Assembly (NCBI GenBank): GCA_017995215.1
Contig: JAGOJH010000010.1
Location: 1-49,756 of the forward strand
DNA length: 49,756 nt
DNA from: Thermoclostridium sp.
GTDB taxonomy: Bacteria; Bacillota; Clostridia; DSM-8532
Reading direction: 5' to 3'
The translations under genes were made by a program, and so were the position numbers. How positions within the stretch are numbered: the stretch's first letter is position 1; each line of letters begins with the position of its first letter. A model generated the notes under the pieces. That model saw only the letters and a list, made by a program, of their open reading frames with translations. It did no database searches and was not told the DNA's origin. Of the stretch, positions 8,761 to 16,428 are shown piece after piece.

Positions 8761-8763
8761 AAC
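8751..8763 (-). repeat. Dispersed 13-bp repeat GTTACTGTTCACA, copy 1
   Basis: This is an exact copy (reverse orientation) of GTTACTGTTCACA. Further exact copies are at 27397-27409 (reverse) and 41181-41193 (forward); a one-mismatch copy is at 23487-23499. All are between genes. Confidence 0.6.
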
Positions 8764-8777
8764 AGCCCCTCGGTTTT

Positions 8778-8825
8778 ATTATAGCAAAGGAAGCAATTGC
8801 AAGCAATTGCTTGCAATGTTATAAT
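8778..8825. promoter_or_regulatory. Divergent promoters over a 22-bp perfect palindrome
   Basis: Plus strand: TTGCAA (8797-8802), a 17-bp spacer and TATAAT (8820-8825), leading to the response regulator gene at 8965. Minus strand: TTGCTT (8801-8806), a 17-bp spacer and TATAAT (plus-strand 8778-8783), leading toward the WYL gene at 8534. A perfect 22-bp palindrome at 8796-8817 (half-site ATTGCAAGCAA) covers both -35 boxes, which also overlap each other. A dimeric regulator bound here would block both promoters. Confidence 0.6.
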
Positions 8826-8964
8826 GAAATTGCTGTGTTTTGTAAGGCATTTTCGGCTGTTATTATTCAGTAAGCCATTTAAAATTACAGGTTAACCATT
8901 TTAGCTTCAAAAAGCTTTGCCTGCGTGACTGAAAGTATTTGCAAAAGAGTGAAAGGCCTGGGGA

Positions 8965-9894
8965 ATGTTTAACAAAAAAATACTTGTCATTGATGATACA
9001 GAACTGATACAACGGATGATAAAGGATATTCTGAACAAAGAGGGTTATGAGGTTTATTCTGCCTATTCCGGTGAAGAAGGGCTTAGCAAGGTTTCCACCA
9101 TCAAACCCGATTTAATCATTCTCGACATCATAATGCCGGGTATCAGCGGGTTTGATGTTTGCCGTATCCTGCGTGCAGATGACAGCAATATTCTTACTCC
9201 AATCATCATGCTCACTGCCCAGGTCAGCGAGGACGACAAGCTGATAGGCCTGGAAATGGGGGCTGACGATTATATCATCAAACCATTTAACAACCGTGAG
9301 CTGGTCAGCCGGGTCAGAAACACCCTGGTCAGGATTGAAAGAAACCGTTGTGCAAATCCGCTGACAGGTCTGTCCGGGAATGTGGAGATCCAGTCAGAGC
9401 TGAACTACCGCCTTGCCAACCAACTTCCTGCGGCAATCATTTACTGTGATCTGGATAACTTTAAAGCATTTAATGATGTGTATGGCTTCGCCAAAGGTGA
9501 CTCAGCCATCCGTCTTACAGCGGATATCATCCGGGATGCTGTGCAGCAGGGAGGGGTCAGGGATGATTTCATCGGGCATATTGGTGGCGATGATTTCTTA
9601 ATTATTACCACACCGGATAGATACGAAGAGATCTGCAGGTTTATCATCGAGGATTTTGACCGAAGGATTCTTTTCCTATACCATGAAACCGACAGAAAAA
9701 ATAAATATATCTTCACCCATGATCGGCAGGGCAGAGAGAAAAAGTTCCCCATCATGTCCATCTCCCTCGCTGTTGTTACAAATGAGGAGGGAAGGTATGA
9801 TAACTGGCTGCAGATTGCAGAAGTGGCCGCCGAAGTCAAAAAATGCGTGAAAAACATACCCGGAAGCAACTATATGAAGAACAGGAGGGTTTAA
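8965..9894 (+). CDS. Response regulator with GGDEF domain (GGDDF motif)
   Basis: The 309-residue protein joins a receiver domain (residues 4-120; phosphorylation site Asp54 in LDIIMPG, conserved Lys106 in KPF) to a GGDEF domain (about 130-300), which in active members makes cyclic di-GMP from two GTP. The signature reads GGDDF (207-211), a conservative variant of GGDEF. Metal and nucleotide residues look kept (CDLDNFKAFND). The inhibitory site five residues before the signature would need RxxD, but VRDD is present, so product inhibition is probably lost. The helical linker between domains is short. It is read from a promoter at 8797-8825 with a leader of about 130 bases. The membrane protein gene four bases downstream is probably co-transcribed. 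No partner kinase is adjacent. Confidence 0.92.
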   Translation: MFNKKILVIDDTELIQRMIKDILNKEGYEVYSAYSGEEGLSKVSTIKPDLIILDIIMPGISGFDVCRILRADDSNILTPIIMLTAQVSEDDKLIGLEMGADDYIIKPFNNRELVSRVRNTLVRIERNRCANPLTGLSGNVEIQSELNYRLANQLPAAIIYCDLDNFKAFNDVYGFAKGDSAIRLTADIIRDAVQQGGVRDDFIGHIGGDDFLIITTPDRYEEICRFIIEDFDRRILFLYHETDRKNKYIFTHDRQGREKKFPIMSISLAVVTNEEGRYDNWLQIAEVAAEVKKCVKNIPGSNYMKNRRV

Positions 9895-9897
9895 ACC

Positions 9898-10452
9898 ATG
9901 GACAACTCAATAATCTCACAAATACGGCGAGGGTTGAAAATTACAACAGATTATTTAATTACCCTGATCATTTTTTTTATTTTTATATCGATCGTTTTTA
10001 ATATTGCCAAAAAAGATTTACAAACTGGTGTGTTTATTTTCTCGATTATAATATTTCTGTTATTGTTCTCAATGGTCTATAACAATATGAGCGATGCGGC
10101 TTTCAGGGAGAAACGCCCCCACTACGGGCTTAATCCTTCTCCTTATAAAGGCTTTCTGTATGGTGTGATCGGAACACTCCCAATATTCGTTTTACAGCTT
10201 GTGAATTATTTAATTCCATATGGTGATAAGCTGCTCACCTTCGAGCGGCGAGTTCTTCAAGGCCTTACCGGTCCATTATACTGGCTTGCCTCACTAATTT
10301 CGGATCAAACCTGGGCATATCATTTGGTGCTGCTTGTCATCCCCATCATCGCAGGGTTGGGTTACCTGGCGGGCCATTACGAGTTTTATATCATGCGCAG
10401 GTTGAAAATATTCAATAAGATCATCAAAGGAAAGAAACCACAGACGAAATAA
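9898..10452 (+). CDS. Small multi-pass membrane protein, unknown function
   Basis: The 184-residue product has about four hydrophobic segments (roughly residues 18-36, 43-62, 82-104 and 133-155) and a basic C-terminus (IIKGKKPQTK), consistent with a multi-pass inner membrane protein with its C-terminus in the cytoplasm. I do not recognise the family. ATG 9898 is three bases after the stop of the GGDEF response regulator, with GGAGGG at 9884-9889 inside that gene, so the two are probably one operon. A hairpin terminator follows at 10516. A role in signalling with the response regulator is guilt by association only. Confidence 0.75.
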   Translation: MDNSIISQIRRGLKITTDYLITLIIFFIFISIVFNIAKKDLQTGVFIFSIIIFLLLFSMVYNNMSDAAFREKRPHYGLNPSPYKGFLYGVIGTLPIFVLQLVNYLIPYGDKLLTFERRVLQGLTGPLYWLASLISDQTWAYHLVLLVIPIIAGLGYLAGHYEFYIMRRLKIFNKIIKGKKPQTK

Positions 10453-10515
10453 CCACCAGTGCCTTAACTAAAGCTTTTCATTGTGTGCCTGGTGAAATAT
10501 GGACCTGAACCGATG

Positions 10516-10549
10516 GGCCTGCAGACAATAGTTGTTTGCAGACCTTTTT
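10516..10549 (+). terminator. Intrinsic terminator after the GGDEF operon
   Basis: The arm GGCCTGCAGACA (10516-10527) pairs with TGTTTGCAGACC (10533-10544), with one mismatch and one wobble pair, around a five-base loop, followed by TTTTT. Confidence 0.7.
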
Positions 10550-10676
10550 ATGCGCACGCTGGATTATGCTTTGGCAAAATCCTTTACAGCATGAAAATTT
10601 CATTCTGTTCCTGTAGTATATGGCCAAGCCCTTGGTGAATATGTTAGTACAAAAGAAACAAGGGACGGGGTATATT

Positions 10677-11462
10677 ATGATTGTGCTGGTCAAAAAGAGT
10701 AACATAACCCTCATCATCCTCATTTTCCTGCTTTCCATAGCTGTTTACAGTTTAAACCTGGGGGCGGAGAAGGCAACCCCCGCATCCTCCGTATCAACTC
10801 TTGGAACGGTGATTATTGACGCAGGTCATGGCGGGGAAGATCCAGGAAAGGTCAGCGGTTATTCCGGTGTGAACGAGAAGGAGCTGAACCTGTCCATTGC
10901 GAAGCTTTTGGCTGACCAGCTTGAAGATGCGGGATACAGGGTGATCATGACCCGGGAGGAAGATAAGCTGGTATATAAAGAAGGCACCAATGACATAACC
11001 GACAAAAGAAAACAGGATCTGACCAGAAGGAAGGAAATGATGGATAACGGCGGTGCGGACATTGCAGTCAGCATCCATATGAATGATTTCAGCCAGAGCA
11101 AATATTACGGCGCTCAGGTGTTTTATCCGCCGGATTCGGAAAAGAGCAAGCTTCTGGCTGTGAACGTTCAAATGGCTCTGCGCCAGGACGTCGATCCGTC
11201 CAATTTGCGGGAGGCGCTTTTAAAAAGTACGCCCATAGTCATCCTGCGAAATCTAAAAACACCAACGATTATCGTTGAATGCGGGTTCCTTTCGAATCAG
11301 CAGGAGGAACAGAAGCTGCGCAGTGAGAATTATCAGCTTCGCGTAGCCAGAGCTATCAAATCTGGTATTGATAACTATTATAATGCTGCAGTGAAGGAAA
11401 GCCAGGATAATATCAACGCTACGGAGCCAAATGGAATAATCGGAGATGGAATTCACGATTAA
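10677..11462 (+). CDS. cwlD: N-acetylmuramoyl-L-alanine amidase, CwlD type
   Basis: This 261-residue Amidase_3 enzyme cuts the bond between muramic acid and the peptide stem. It has an N-terminal membrane anchor or signal (residues 9-28). The zinc ligands and catalytic residues of the family are visible: His51 in DAGHGGEDPG, Glu69 in NEKELN, His134 in SIHMNDF and Glu201 in VECGFLSN. Size and architecture match CwlD, which with PdaA makes muramic-delta-lactam in the spore cortex; pdaA and gerD are not in this window. ATG 10677 follows AGGGACGGGG; an in-frame ATG at 10620 has no ribosome site. A bulged terminator follows. The amidase call is secure and the CwlD role likely. Confidence 0.87.
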   Translation: MIVLVKKSNITLIILIFLLSIAVYSLNLGAEKATPASSVSTLGTVIIDAGHGGEDPGKVSGYSGVNEKELNLSIAKLLADQLEDAGYRVIMTREEDKLVYKEGTNDITDKRKQDLTRRKEMMDNGGADIAVSIHMNDFSQSKYYGAQVFYPPDSEKSKLLAVNVQMALRQDVDPSNLREALLKSTPIVILRNLKTPTIIVECGFLSNQQEEQKLRSENYQLRVARAIKSGIDNYYNAAVKESQDNINATEPNGIIGDGIHD

Positions 11463-11504
11463 AAGATGGATTAGACTATATAGCAGGGTTTACCGCACGA
11501 CGAT

Positions 11505-11582
11505 AATTGAAAAACCAGGACCCCTGATCCGTGACTTTAGCTCTACGGGCATAAACACACGTCAGGGGTCTTCAATTTTTCC
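11505..11582 (+). terminator. Probable terminator after cwlD
   Basis: GGACCCCTGA (11518-11527) pairs with TCAGGGGTC (11562-11570), and the outer AATTGAA (11505-11511) with TTCAATT (11571-11577). The loop is about 34 bases and the tail TTTTTCCTT is T-rich. The long loop makes it less typical. Confidence 0.55.
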
Positions 11583-11694
11583 TTAAAATCAAATCAAATG
11601 AAAGCCTCTGCCCCAATATGCGGGAGTTTTAGGAATCTTTAATACAACCTGTGTTGAGATTTCGTGTAAAGATACTTTGAAAAATGCACGATAA

Positions 11695-11815
11695 ATATAA
11701 CAAGTAGAGGACTGGAAGATGGCCAGGAAAGTCGAACGTATAAAGTGTGCATATATAAAGGGTTGATAAGCGAAGCCATTCGGGGCTCAAGCTTTGAAAG
11801 CCGGGTAGTATATGA
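11695..11815 (+). ncRNA. Candidate structured leader RNA, unassigned
   Basis: The stretch upstream of the TPR-like gene can form several nested hairpins. GAC-TGG...CCA...GTC is at about 11708-11734. CATATA (about 11750) pairs with TATATG (about 11810) and closes a roughly 60-base region; inside it AGCC/GGGCT and GGCT/AGCC are alternative stems. I cannot match it to a riboswitch I know: the conserved core of the cyclic di-GMP-I aptamer is missing. The structure may be chance. It would be a leader for the gene starting at 11880. Confidence 0.25.
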
Positions 11816-11879
11816 ATAAGTGTGCTTTTTAAACGGTTTTCCCTTATGCTTGCTAAAGAAGAAACAGGGGTGTTATTGC

Positions 11880-12956
11880 ATGCAACTGTATATTTACATT
11901 TCGATCGCTGTAGTGTTGATATCTACAGCTACACTGCTTTTTATTTTTCACCGAAATCATATGGTAGATTTGCGTTATCGGATTGGCCTTGCGCTAAGCG
12001 CCCTTGTGGCCTGTGCCGGAAGCCTTCTTTTCCCTGGGCTGCTAAGTATTTTTTCTGAAAATACGGCTCTTCGTTTTTTTATAGTCTTCTTTCTCACCCT
12101 TTTACTCTATATTCTTGTGCTTTTTATTGCTATGATACTGGTCTTCCAGATTGTATCCAAAGAAAAGGTGGACAGTTTTATTCAGAAATTGGAAGAGAAA
12201 AAACAGAAAAGAAAAGATACCAGGGAATTAAAGCTGAAAGAAAAGGAAGAGAAAGCAGCCCAATCAAATGTTGGCCTGGTGTCTAATCCACAGCAGGTTG
12301 TGAGTACTGAAGCTGTTTTGATGCCTGATGAAAATTCTATTAACAAAACCGATGCTGATATCATTGAGAGAATTACACCGGATATTGTTGATAAAGAGAA
12401 GCAGACTGCAAATTCTGCTGGCGATATGCTAGCTGATGAAAGATCCAAAGAAAATGTACAGGGTCAGGTTGAAAACAGTGAAGAAGCAGCTGACGCGCCG
12501 GATACAGATGATCAAATGGAGCGGACTATAAACCTTGCTGATGACTTGAAGATTGATGAAAATTTTACAGTGAATGTACAGGATAATGTTGAAAGCAGTG
12601 AAAAAGTAGTTGACACACCAGATATTATTGATAAAATGGGAATAGACGAAGTGACAGATTCAGTTCAACCTGCTCCGGAGCAGGATAGCTCCCTCGAAAC
12701 GCTCATAAAACAGGCTTTTTTGTTAAAACAGCAGGGAAATGCGATGGAAGCGGCAGTCCTTTATATGGCTGCACTTGACCAAAAACCGGACAATGAAACT
12801 GCATTCTGGATCGTTCTGGATATCTGTGCCATCTACAAGTCTACCGGACATCAAGACCTGGCTGAAGATATTCTTATGTCCTATATCGATGCGTTTGAGC
12901 ATTTAATGAGTGAAGAAGTTAAGGATCAAATTCTTCAAAGCCTGTTCGACCATTGA
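11880..12956 (+). CDS. Membrane protein with TPR-like C-terminus, unknown function
   Basis: The 358-residue protein has three N-terminal membrane segments (about residues 3-21, 32-55 and 65-92), then a long Lys/Glu-rich helix (about 98-125), an acidic low-complexity middle and a C-terminal TPR-like part (about 268-355, e.g. KQQGNAMEAAVLYMAALDQKPDNE). In the middle a 40-codon unit is present twice in tandem (12411-12520 and 12531-12640). ATG 11880 follows CAGGGGTG; an in-frame GTG at 11820 is possible but has no ribosome site. I do not recognise the family. The layout suggests a membrane-anchored scaffold with the TPR part in the cytoplasm. Confidence 0.75.
   Translation: MQLYIYISIAVVLISTATLLFIFHRNHMVDLRYRIGLALSALVACAGSLLFPGLLSIFSENTALRFFIVFFLTLLLYILVLFIAMILVFQIVSKEKVDSFIQKLEEKKQKRKDTRELKLKEKEEKAAQSNVGLVSNPQQVVSTEAVLMPDENSINKTDADIIERITPDIVDKEKQTANSAGDMLADERSKENVQGQVENSEEAADAPDTDDQMERTINLADDLKIDENFTVNVQDNVESSEKVVDTPDIIDKMGIDEVTDSVQPAPEQDSSLETLIKQAFLLKQQGNAMEAAVLYMAALDQKPDNETAFWIVLDICAIYKSTGHQDLAEDILMSYIDAFEHLMSEEVKDQILQSLFDH
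12411..12640 (+). repeat. Tandem 120-nt duplication inside the TPR-like gene
   Basis: Two diverged copies, 12411-12520 and 12531-12640, are offset by exactly 120 bases (40 codons). Shared landmarks are AATGTACAGG at 12453 and 12573 and a GTTGAAA.CAGTGAA block. The frame is kept. The repeated peptide is acidic (SEEAADAPD/SEKVVDTPD). Confidence 0.7.
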
Positions 12957-13025
12957 TGGAAAGGCTAGTGCTTTGCTTCGTTCATATCAGGGAATTCTGT
13001 CAGTGAATGAGCTATCGAGACTTGA

Positions 13026-13050
13026 TTTTTCATTGTGTATCAATGAAAAA
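13026..13050. other. Perfect hairpin before the PRC-barrel gene
   Basis: TTTTTCATTG (13026-13035) and CAATGAAAAA (13041-13050) form a perfect 10-bp stem with a five-base loop. It ends just before the TAAGGGGG ribosome site of the next gene. With A-runs and T-runs on either side it could end transcription of the upstream gene weakly or hide the ribosome site. Confidence 0.45.
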
Positions 13051-13071
13051 GGTTAAGGGGGTAAACCGGGA

Positions 13072-13935
13072 ATGAAAAAGTCGCAGCAAATCATTGGGTT
13101 GCCGATCATCAGTATTGCGGAAGGCAATGAAGTGGGTAAAGTTAAAAATATTGTGATTAACGCTGACAAGGGCACTATCGACTATTTTGTCGTAGACAGC
13201 GGTGTTCAGGTGCTCAATACCAGGGTCATCCCGGCAGGCAATGTTTTGGGTGTTGGTGAATATGCCATGACCATTCTGAACCCCGAAGCCATCAGTGATA
13301 TCAGCAATCTTCCCGCCGCAATTGAGTTGCTGCAGAAAAACATTACGGTAAAGGGTACCAGAGTCTTAACAAAGAAAGGCAGCCTTATCGGAGAAACCGG
13401 CGATATTTATGTTGATGTAAACAAAGAGTGCAATATTGTTGGCATAGAGTACATTGCCGATATCACACAGAAAAAAATTCGTATGATACCCCGCTCCAGC
13501 GTGATAACTTTTGGAAAAACGCTGTTGGTTGTTGAAGATGATGTTCAGGAAAAGCTTCTAGACGATCCTTCCGATTTGTCTGAGAGCATTATTGCAACAG
13601 AGCAAAAAAAAGTTGACGAACCCGTTGCCGAAGCAGGCAGCGCACCGGGGATTGTGTCCGATGAAGAAATTGAACTGGCTTTTGCCCAGGAGCAACCCGC
13701 TGTTGCTAAACCCAGCGAACCCGAAGCAATACAGCCGGAACAGAAAAGCTCCGCTGCCGGTTTGTTTGAAGAACGCCAGAGGAATTACCTGAAAGGGCGT
13801 AAGGCCACAAAGAGCATAACCGACAACCAGGGGACGCTCATCATCCGGGCCGGCGAGGAAATTACCGATCAAGCCATGGACAGGGCTAAGGGCTGCGGGA
13901 AGCTGATAGAACTTGTGATGAACAACGAAGCATAA
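13072..13935 (+). CDS. PRC-barrel domain protein
   Basis: The 287-residue cytoplasmic protein begins with two PRC-barrel-like domains in tandem (about residues 3-78 and 85-165). The first starts QIIGLPIISIAEGNEVGKVKNIVI and the second VKGTRVLTKKGSLIGETGDIYVD. An acidic, Pro/Ala-rich linker follows (about 170-235), then a short C-terminal domain (RNYLKGRKATKSI...GTLIIRAGEEITDQAMDRA) like the end pieces of Firmicutes PRC-barrel proteins. PRC barrels bind RNA-processing or photosynthetic partners in other systems; the role here is unknown. ATG 13072 follows TTAAGGGGGTAAACCGGGA. A strong terminator follows the gene. Confidence 0.85.
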   Translation: MKKSQQIIGLPIISIAEGNEVGKVKNIVINADKGTIDYFVVDSGVQVLNTRVIPAGNVLGVGEYAMTILNPEAISDISNLPAAIELLQKNITVKGTRVLTKKGSLIGETGDIYVDVNKECNIVGIEYIADITQKKIRMIPRSSVITFGKTLLVVEDDVQEKLLDDPSDLSESIIATEQKKVDEPVAEAGSAPGIVSDEEIELAFAQEQPAVAKPSEPEAIQPEQKSSAAGLFEERQRNYLKGRKATKSITDNQGTLIIRAGEEITDQAMDRAKGCGKLIELVMNNEA

Positions 13936-13988
13936 GCGGGTTTCTGCCATTGCCATGACGATCTGTGGTTTATTCATGCTTAATCATC

Positions 13989-14022
13989 AACCGGGCTGGG
14001 AATTATCCTGGCCCGGTTTTTT
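13989..14022 (+). terminator. Intrinsic terminator after the PRC-barrel gene
   Basis: AACCGGGC (13989-13996) pairs with GCCCGGTT (14011-14018), with two more G-C pairs at the top after a two-base mismatch, followed by TTTTTT. Confidence 0.85.
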
Positions 14023-14046
14023 CAGAATACTATGGAGTTGATGAAA

Positions 14047-15345
14047 ATGTCTGGTATGAAACGCCTTCGATTTTGGTTTTTAATTCTGTCCATACAGCTC
14101 ATCCTGGCTGTTGTTGTCCCCACGGCGGTATTATACATGCTCCCCGCACGGGATATGGCATCCAACCTGAAAATACCCGGCCTCACGATTTCACAGCTTC
14201 CGTTGCAGGATGCCATCGAACAGACCCAAAGTTTCTATAAAAATATTGTTTCGCAGGGAGCAATTGTTTTTGAAGGCCGGGACAAGCAGGTTCAAATCCC
14301 ATACAGCTCAATAGGGCTTCAGTTTGATACTGCCGAGGTTCTGAACGAACTTGGAAAGAGTCGCTACCAAAACCGCCTTTTTGAATTGATCGGCAAAGCC
14401 GATTCTATCCAAAAGCAAGTTACAGCAACACCCTATATGAATGAAGCGCTTTTCAAAGATGAACTCTCTGTCATACAACAATTGTGCCATCGTGAACCAG
14501 AGAATGCTCGTATGGTTCTGCAGCAGGAGGGGGTATCTGTTTCTCCTTCAGCCGATGGCTGTGAATTGGATGTTGATAAGGCACTACAGTACACTACAGA
14601 ACAGTTGCAAATCAATCCCTCCGAACAGATCATCCTGTCAGAAAACAGGACTCCCTGGCTTTTTACGGCTACCGGGCCCCAAATTACTACCGAAAAGCTT
14701 CAGAAATTTACACAGATATACAGCCTTGTCCAAAGTACCATTCCAGACGAGAAAACAGAAGCACTGTACAGCCTTCTGCAGCCTTTGGATAATACAATGA
14801 TTCAAGTGGGAGATACATTTTCATTTCGTCAATGCATTTCACTTTTCAAGGGGACCGATCCCCTTCAGCAGCTTCTCGCATCCAGCATTTATCAGGCAAT
14901 TCTGCCTGTCGGGGAATTGCGTGTGCTCAACAGAAAGGCTGCAAATCAACCGATTCCAGGAATAGAACCAGGGCTTGAAGTCAGCCTTGAAGGCGACGGG
15001 GATCTGCAATTTAAGAATACAGCAAGCATTCCGCTGATGCTTATTTTCCAGCTCGACCAGGATGGCAGGTTTAGCACCGCTTTGGTGGGTCAGCCAGGGC
15101 TAAACCCTGGAGTTGTGCGGGCTGAACACACAAAAATACAACCCTCGGTGATATACTCGCAGCAAAACAATCTGCCCAAGGATGCGCAGGAGGTTTTGGA
15201 GCCGGGGAGGGATGGTCTGGCGGTAACGATTTATCGGATGACGGGGGATGAAGCAGAAGAACTGTATGAGGATGTCTATCAGCCTGTTCACAAGATCATT
15301 GCTGTTGGAACAGGCGTTAAAAAGAAAAACATTATTTTTAAATAG
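14047..15345 (+). CDS. Divergent VanW-like envelope protein
   Basis: The 432-residue protein has an N-terminal signal or anchor helix (about residues 8-32), a middle region like the peptidoglycan-binding domain found before VanW (PF12229 type), and a C-terminal part that lines up with VanW blocks: MIQVGDTFSF, LLASSIYQAIL and NTASIPLML. The hallmark GGGxCQ of VanW is absent, replaced around GTDPLQQLLASS, so any activity tied to that motif is probably lost. A normal VanW protein with this motif is at 41681-43276. ATG 14047 sits nine bases after GGAG; in-frame ATGs at 14032 and 14041 are also possible. The gene converges on sleB with five bases between stops. Function is unknown. Confidence 0.72.
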   Translation: MSGMKRLRFWFLILSIQLILAVVVPTAVLYMLPARDMASNLKIPGLTISQLPLQDAIEQTQSFYKNIVSQGAIVFEGRDKQVQIPYSSIGLQFDTAEVLNELGKSRYQNRLFELIGKADSIQKQVTATPYMNEALFKDELSVIQQLCHREPENARMVLQQEGVSVSPSADGCELDVDKALQYTTEQLQINPSEQIILSENRTPWLFTATGPQITTEKLQKFTQIYSLVQSTIPDEKTEALYSLLQPLDNTMIQVGDTFSFRQCISLFKGTDPLQQLLASSIYQAILPVGELRVLNRKAANQPIPGIEPGLEVSLEGDGDLQFKNTASIPLMLIFQLDQDGRFSTALVGQPGLNPGVVRAEHTKIQPSVIYSQQNNLPKDAQEVLEPGRDGLAVTIYRMTGDEAEELYEDVYQPVHKIIAVGTGVKKKNIIFK

Positions 15346-15350
15346 CCCCA

Positions 15351-16040
15351 TCATTTTGCAAAGTTGTGTTTTCCGATCTTTACCACGATTGTCCGGCTCC
15401 ATATCCATTTGCTTGTTGCGGTGTGTGGGTTGTAATAGTAAATACAGCCATAAGTGGGATCCCAACCGTTCAGGGCGTCTCTTGCGGCCTTAATCGACTG
15501 GGAGGTGGGCTCCAGGTTAATTTGACCATCGCTGACAGCATCAAATGCGCCAGGTTGATAAATAACACCGGCTATGGTACTGGGGAACCGACTGTCCCCG
15601 ATTCTGTTCAGGATCACGGCGGCTACTGCCACCTGGCCCGTATAGGGTTCGCCGCGGGCTTCTCCGTGGATGATATGCGCCAGCAAATCCAAATCCTTAT
15701 CGTTACCGGCACTTGACGCTGCACCGGTTGGAAGACCCAGTGCCGAAAGCGTTTCCGGCCCGACCACGCCATCCACCTTCAGACCGTTTTTATATTGAAA
15801 GTATCTTACAGCTTTATAGGTTTGGTAGCCGAAAATACCATCTACCTTTCCTTCGAAATAACCCCATTGCTTCAGCTTTTTCTGAATGCCGGTCACCTCG
15901 TCGCCTCTTGAACCATAATAGGACAAAACTGCATGACTGTACCCATAAAAGCCATGAACCCCGTCTGTCAGTACGGGATAAAAAAGGAACATGGCCAGAA
16001 TTACGGCGATGATAATACGTACCCGTTTTCTCTTTTGCAT
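15351..16040 (-). CDS. sleB: SleB-type spore cortex-lytic / cell wall hydrolase
   Basis: The 229-residue protein has a signal or anchor helix (about residues 8-25), a PG_binding_1 domain (about 42-105; SRGDEVTGIQKKLKQWGYF, GYQTYKAVRYFQYKNGL, GVVGPETLSALGL) and a SleB/Hydrolase_2 domain (about 118-229; HIIHGEARGEPYTGQVAVAA), with Glu127 as likely catalytic residue. SleB is a lytic transglycosylase acting on the muramic-lactam cortex during germination. The start at 16040 is preceded by GGGGGAG five bases upstream; an ATG four codons earlier (16052) is possible. No ypeB partner gene is next to it, and the name could equally be a SleB-like vegetative hydrolase. It fits with cwlD and gerM in the same window. 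Confidence 0.85.
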   Translation of the reverse strand: MQKRKRVRIIIAVILAMFLFYPVLTDGVHGFYGYSHAVLSYYGSRGDEVTGIQKKLKQWGYFEGKVDGIFGYQTYKAVRYFQYKNGLKVDGVVGPETLSALGLPTGAASSAGNDKDLDLLAHIIHGEARGEPYTGQVAVAAVILNRIGDSRFPSTIAGVIYQPGAFDAVSDGQINLEPTSQSIKAARDALNGWDPTYGCIYYYNPHTATSKWIWSRTIVVKIGKHNFAK

Positions 16041-16164
16041 ATTCTCCCCCATTTCATGAATTGCGGTAAGATTCCGTCATAGAAATTTTGTGTAGAAAAA
16101 ATAAAAGTATTCGAAACCGCATCATGTAATGAATGGAAAATCTATTGCCTGCTTGCTTCCGTTG

Positions 16165-16428
16165 CTATAAGAATGGGAAAAGCTGCTTGTCAAACCCTGC
16201 AATAAAGATAAAAATCAAAAGTACCAGAAGGAAATTGTCGCAATCATCATCGGTTGCAATTAAAATAATCAGGCCGAACAAAAGGATATCATCCAATTGT
16301 ATACTGTGCAGCAGGCTTTTAATGTCGGGCAGACCACCGGAAAAGGGAGAAAAACCAGGATGTCTGTTGTGTTCTCTCTCAGTAGGCAATGGAATGTTTG
16401 AGAGTGCATGATCAACTTTTTCAGCCAT
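16165..16428 (-). CDS. Small protein with hydrophobic C-terminus
   Basis: An 87-residue protein of unknown function. Residues 46-80 form a hydrophobic stretch broken by an acidic turn (LIATDDDCDNFLLVLL), a pattern seen in small Clostridial proteins near spore genes. The start codon overlaps the stop of the upstream gene by one base (TGATG), so translation is coupled. It is the last gene of a three-gene minus-strand operon (17168 to 16165). Confidence 0.68.
   Translation of the reverse strand: MAEKVDHALSNIPLPTEREHNRHPGFSPFSGGLPDIKSLLHSIQLDDILLFGLIILIATDDDCDNFLLVLLIFIFIAGFDKQLFPFL

Noticed and set aside
11695-11815. Cyclic di-GMP-I riboswitch
   Set aside because: The hairpins and nearby GGDEF gene made it tempting, but the conserved core (CGCAAAGCC with a later GGTAGC block) is not present.
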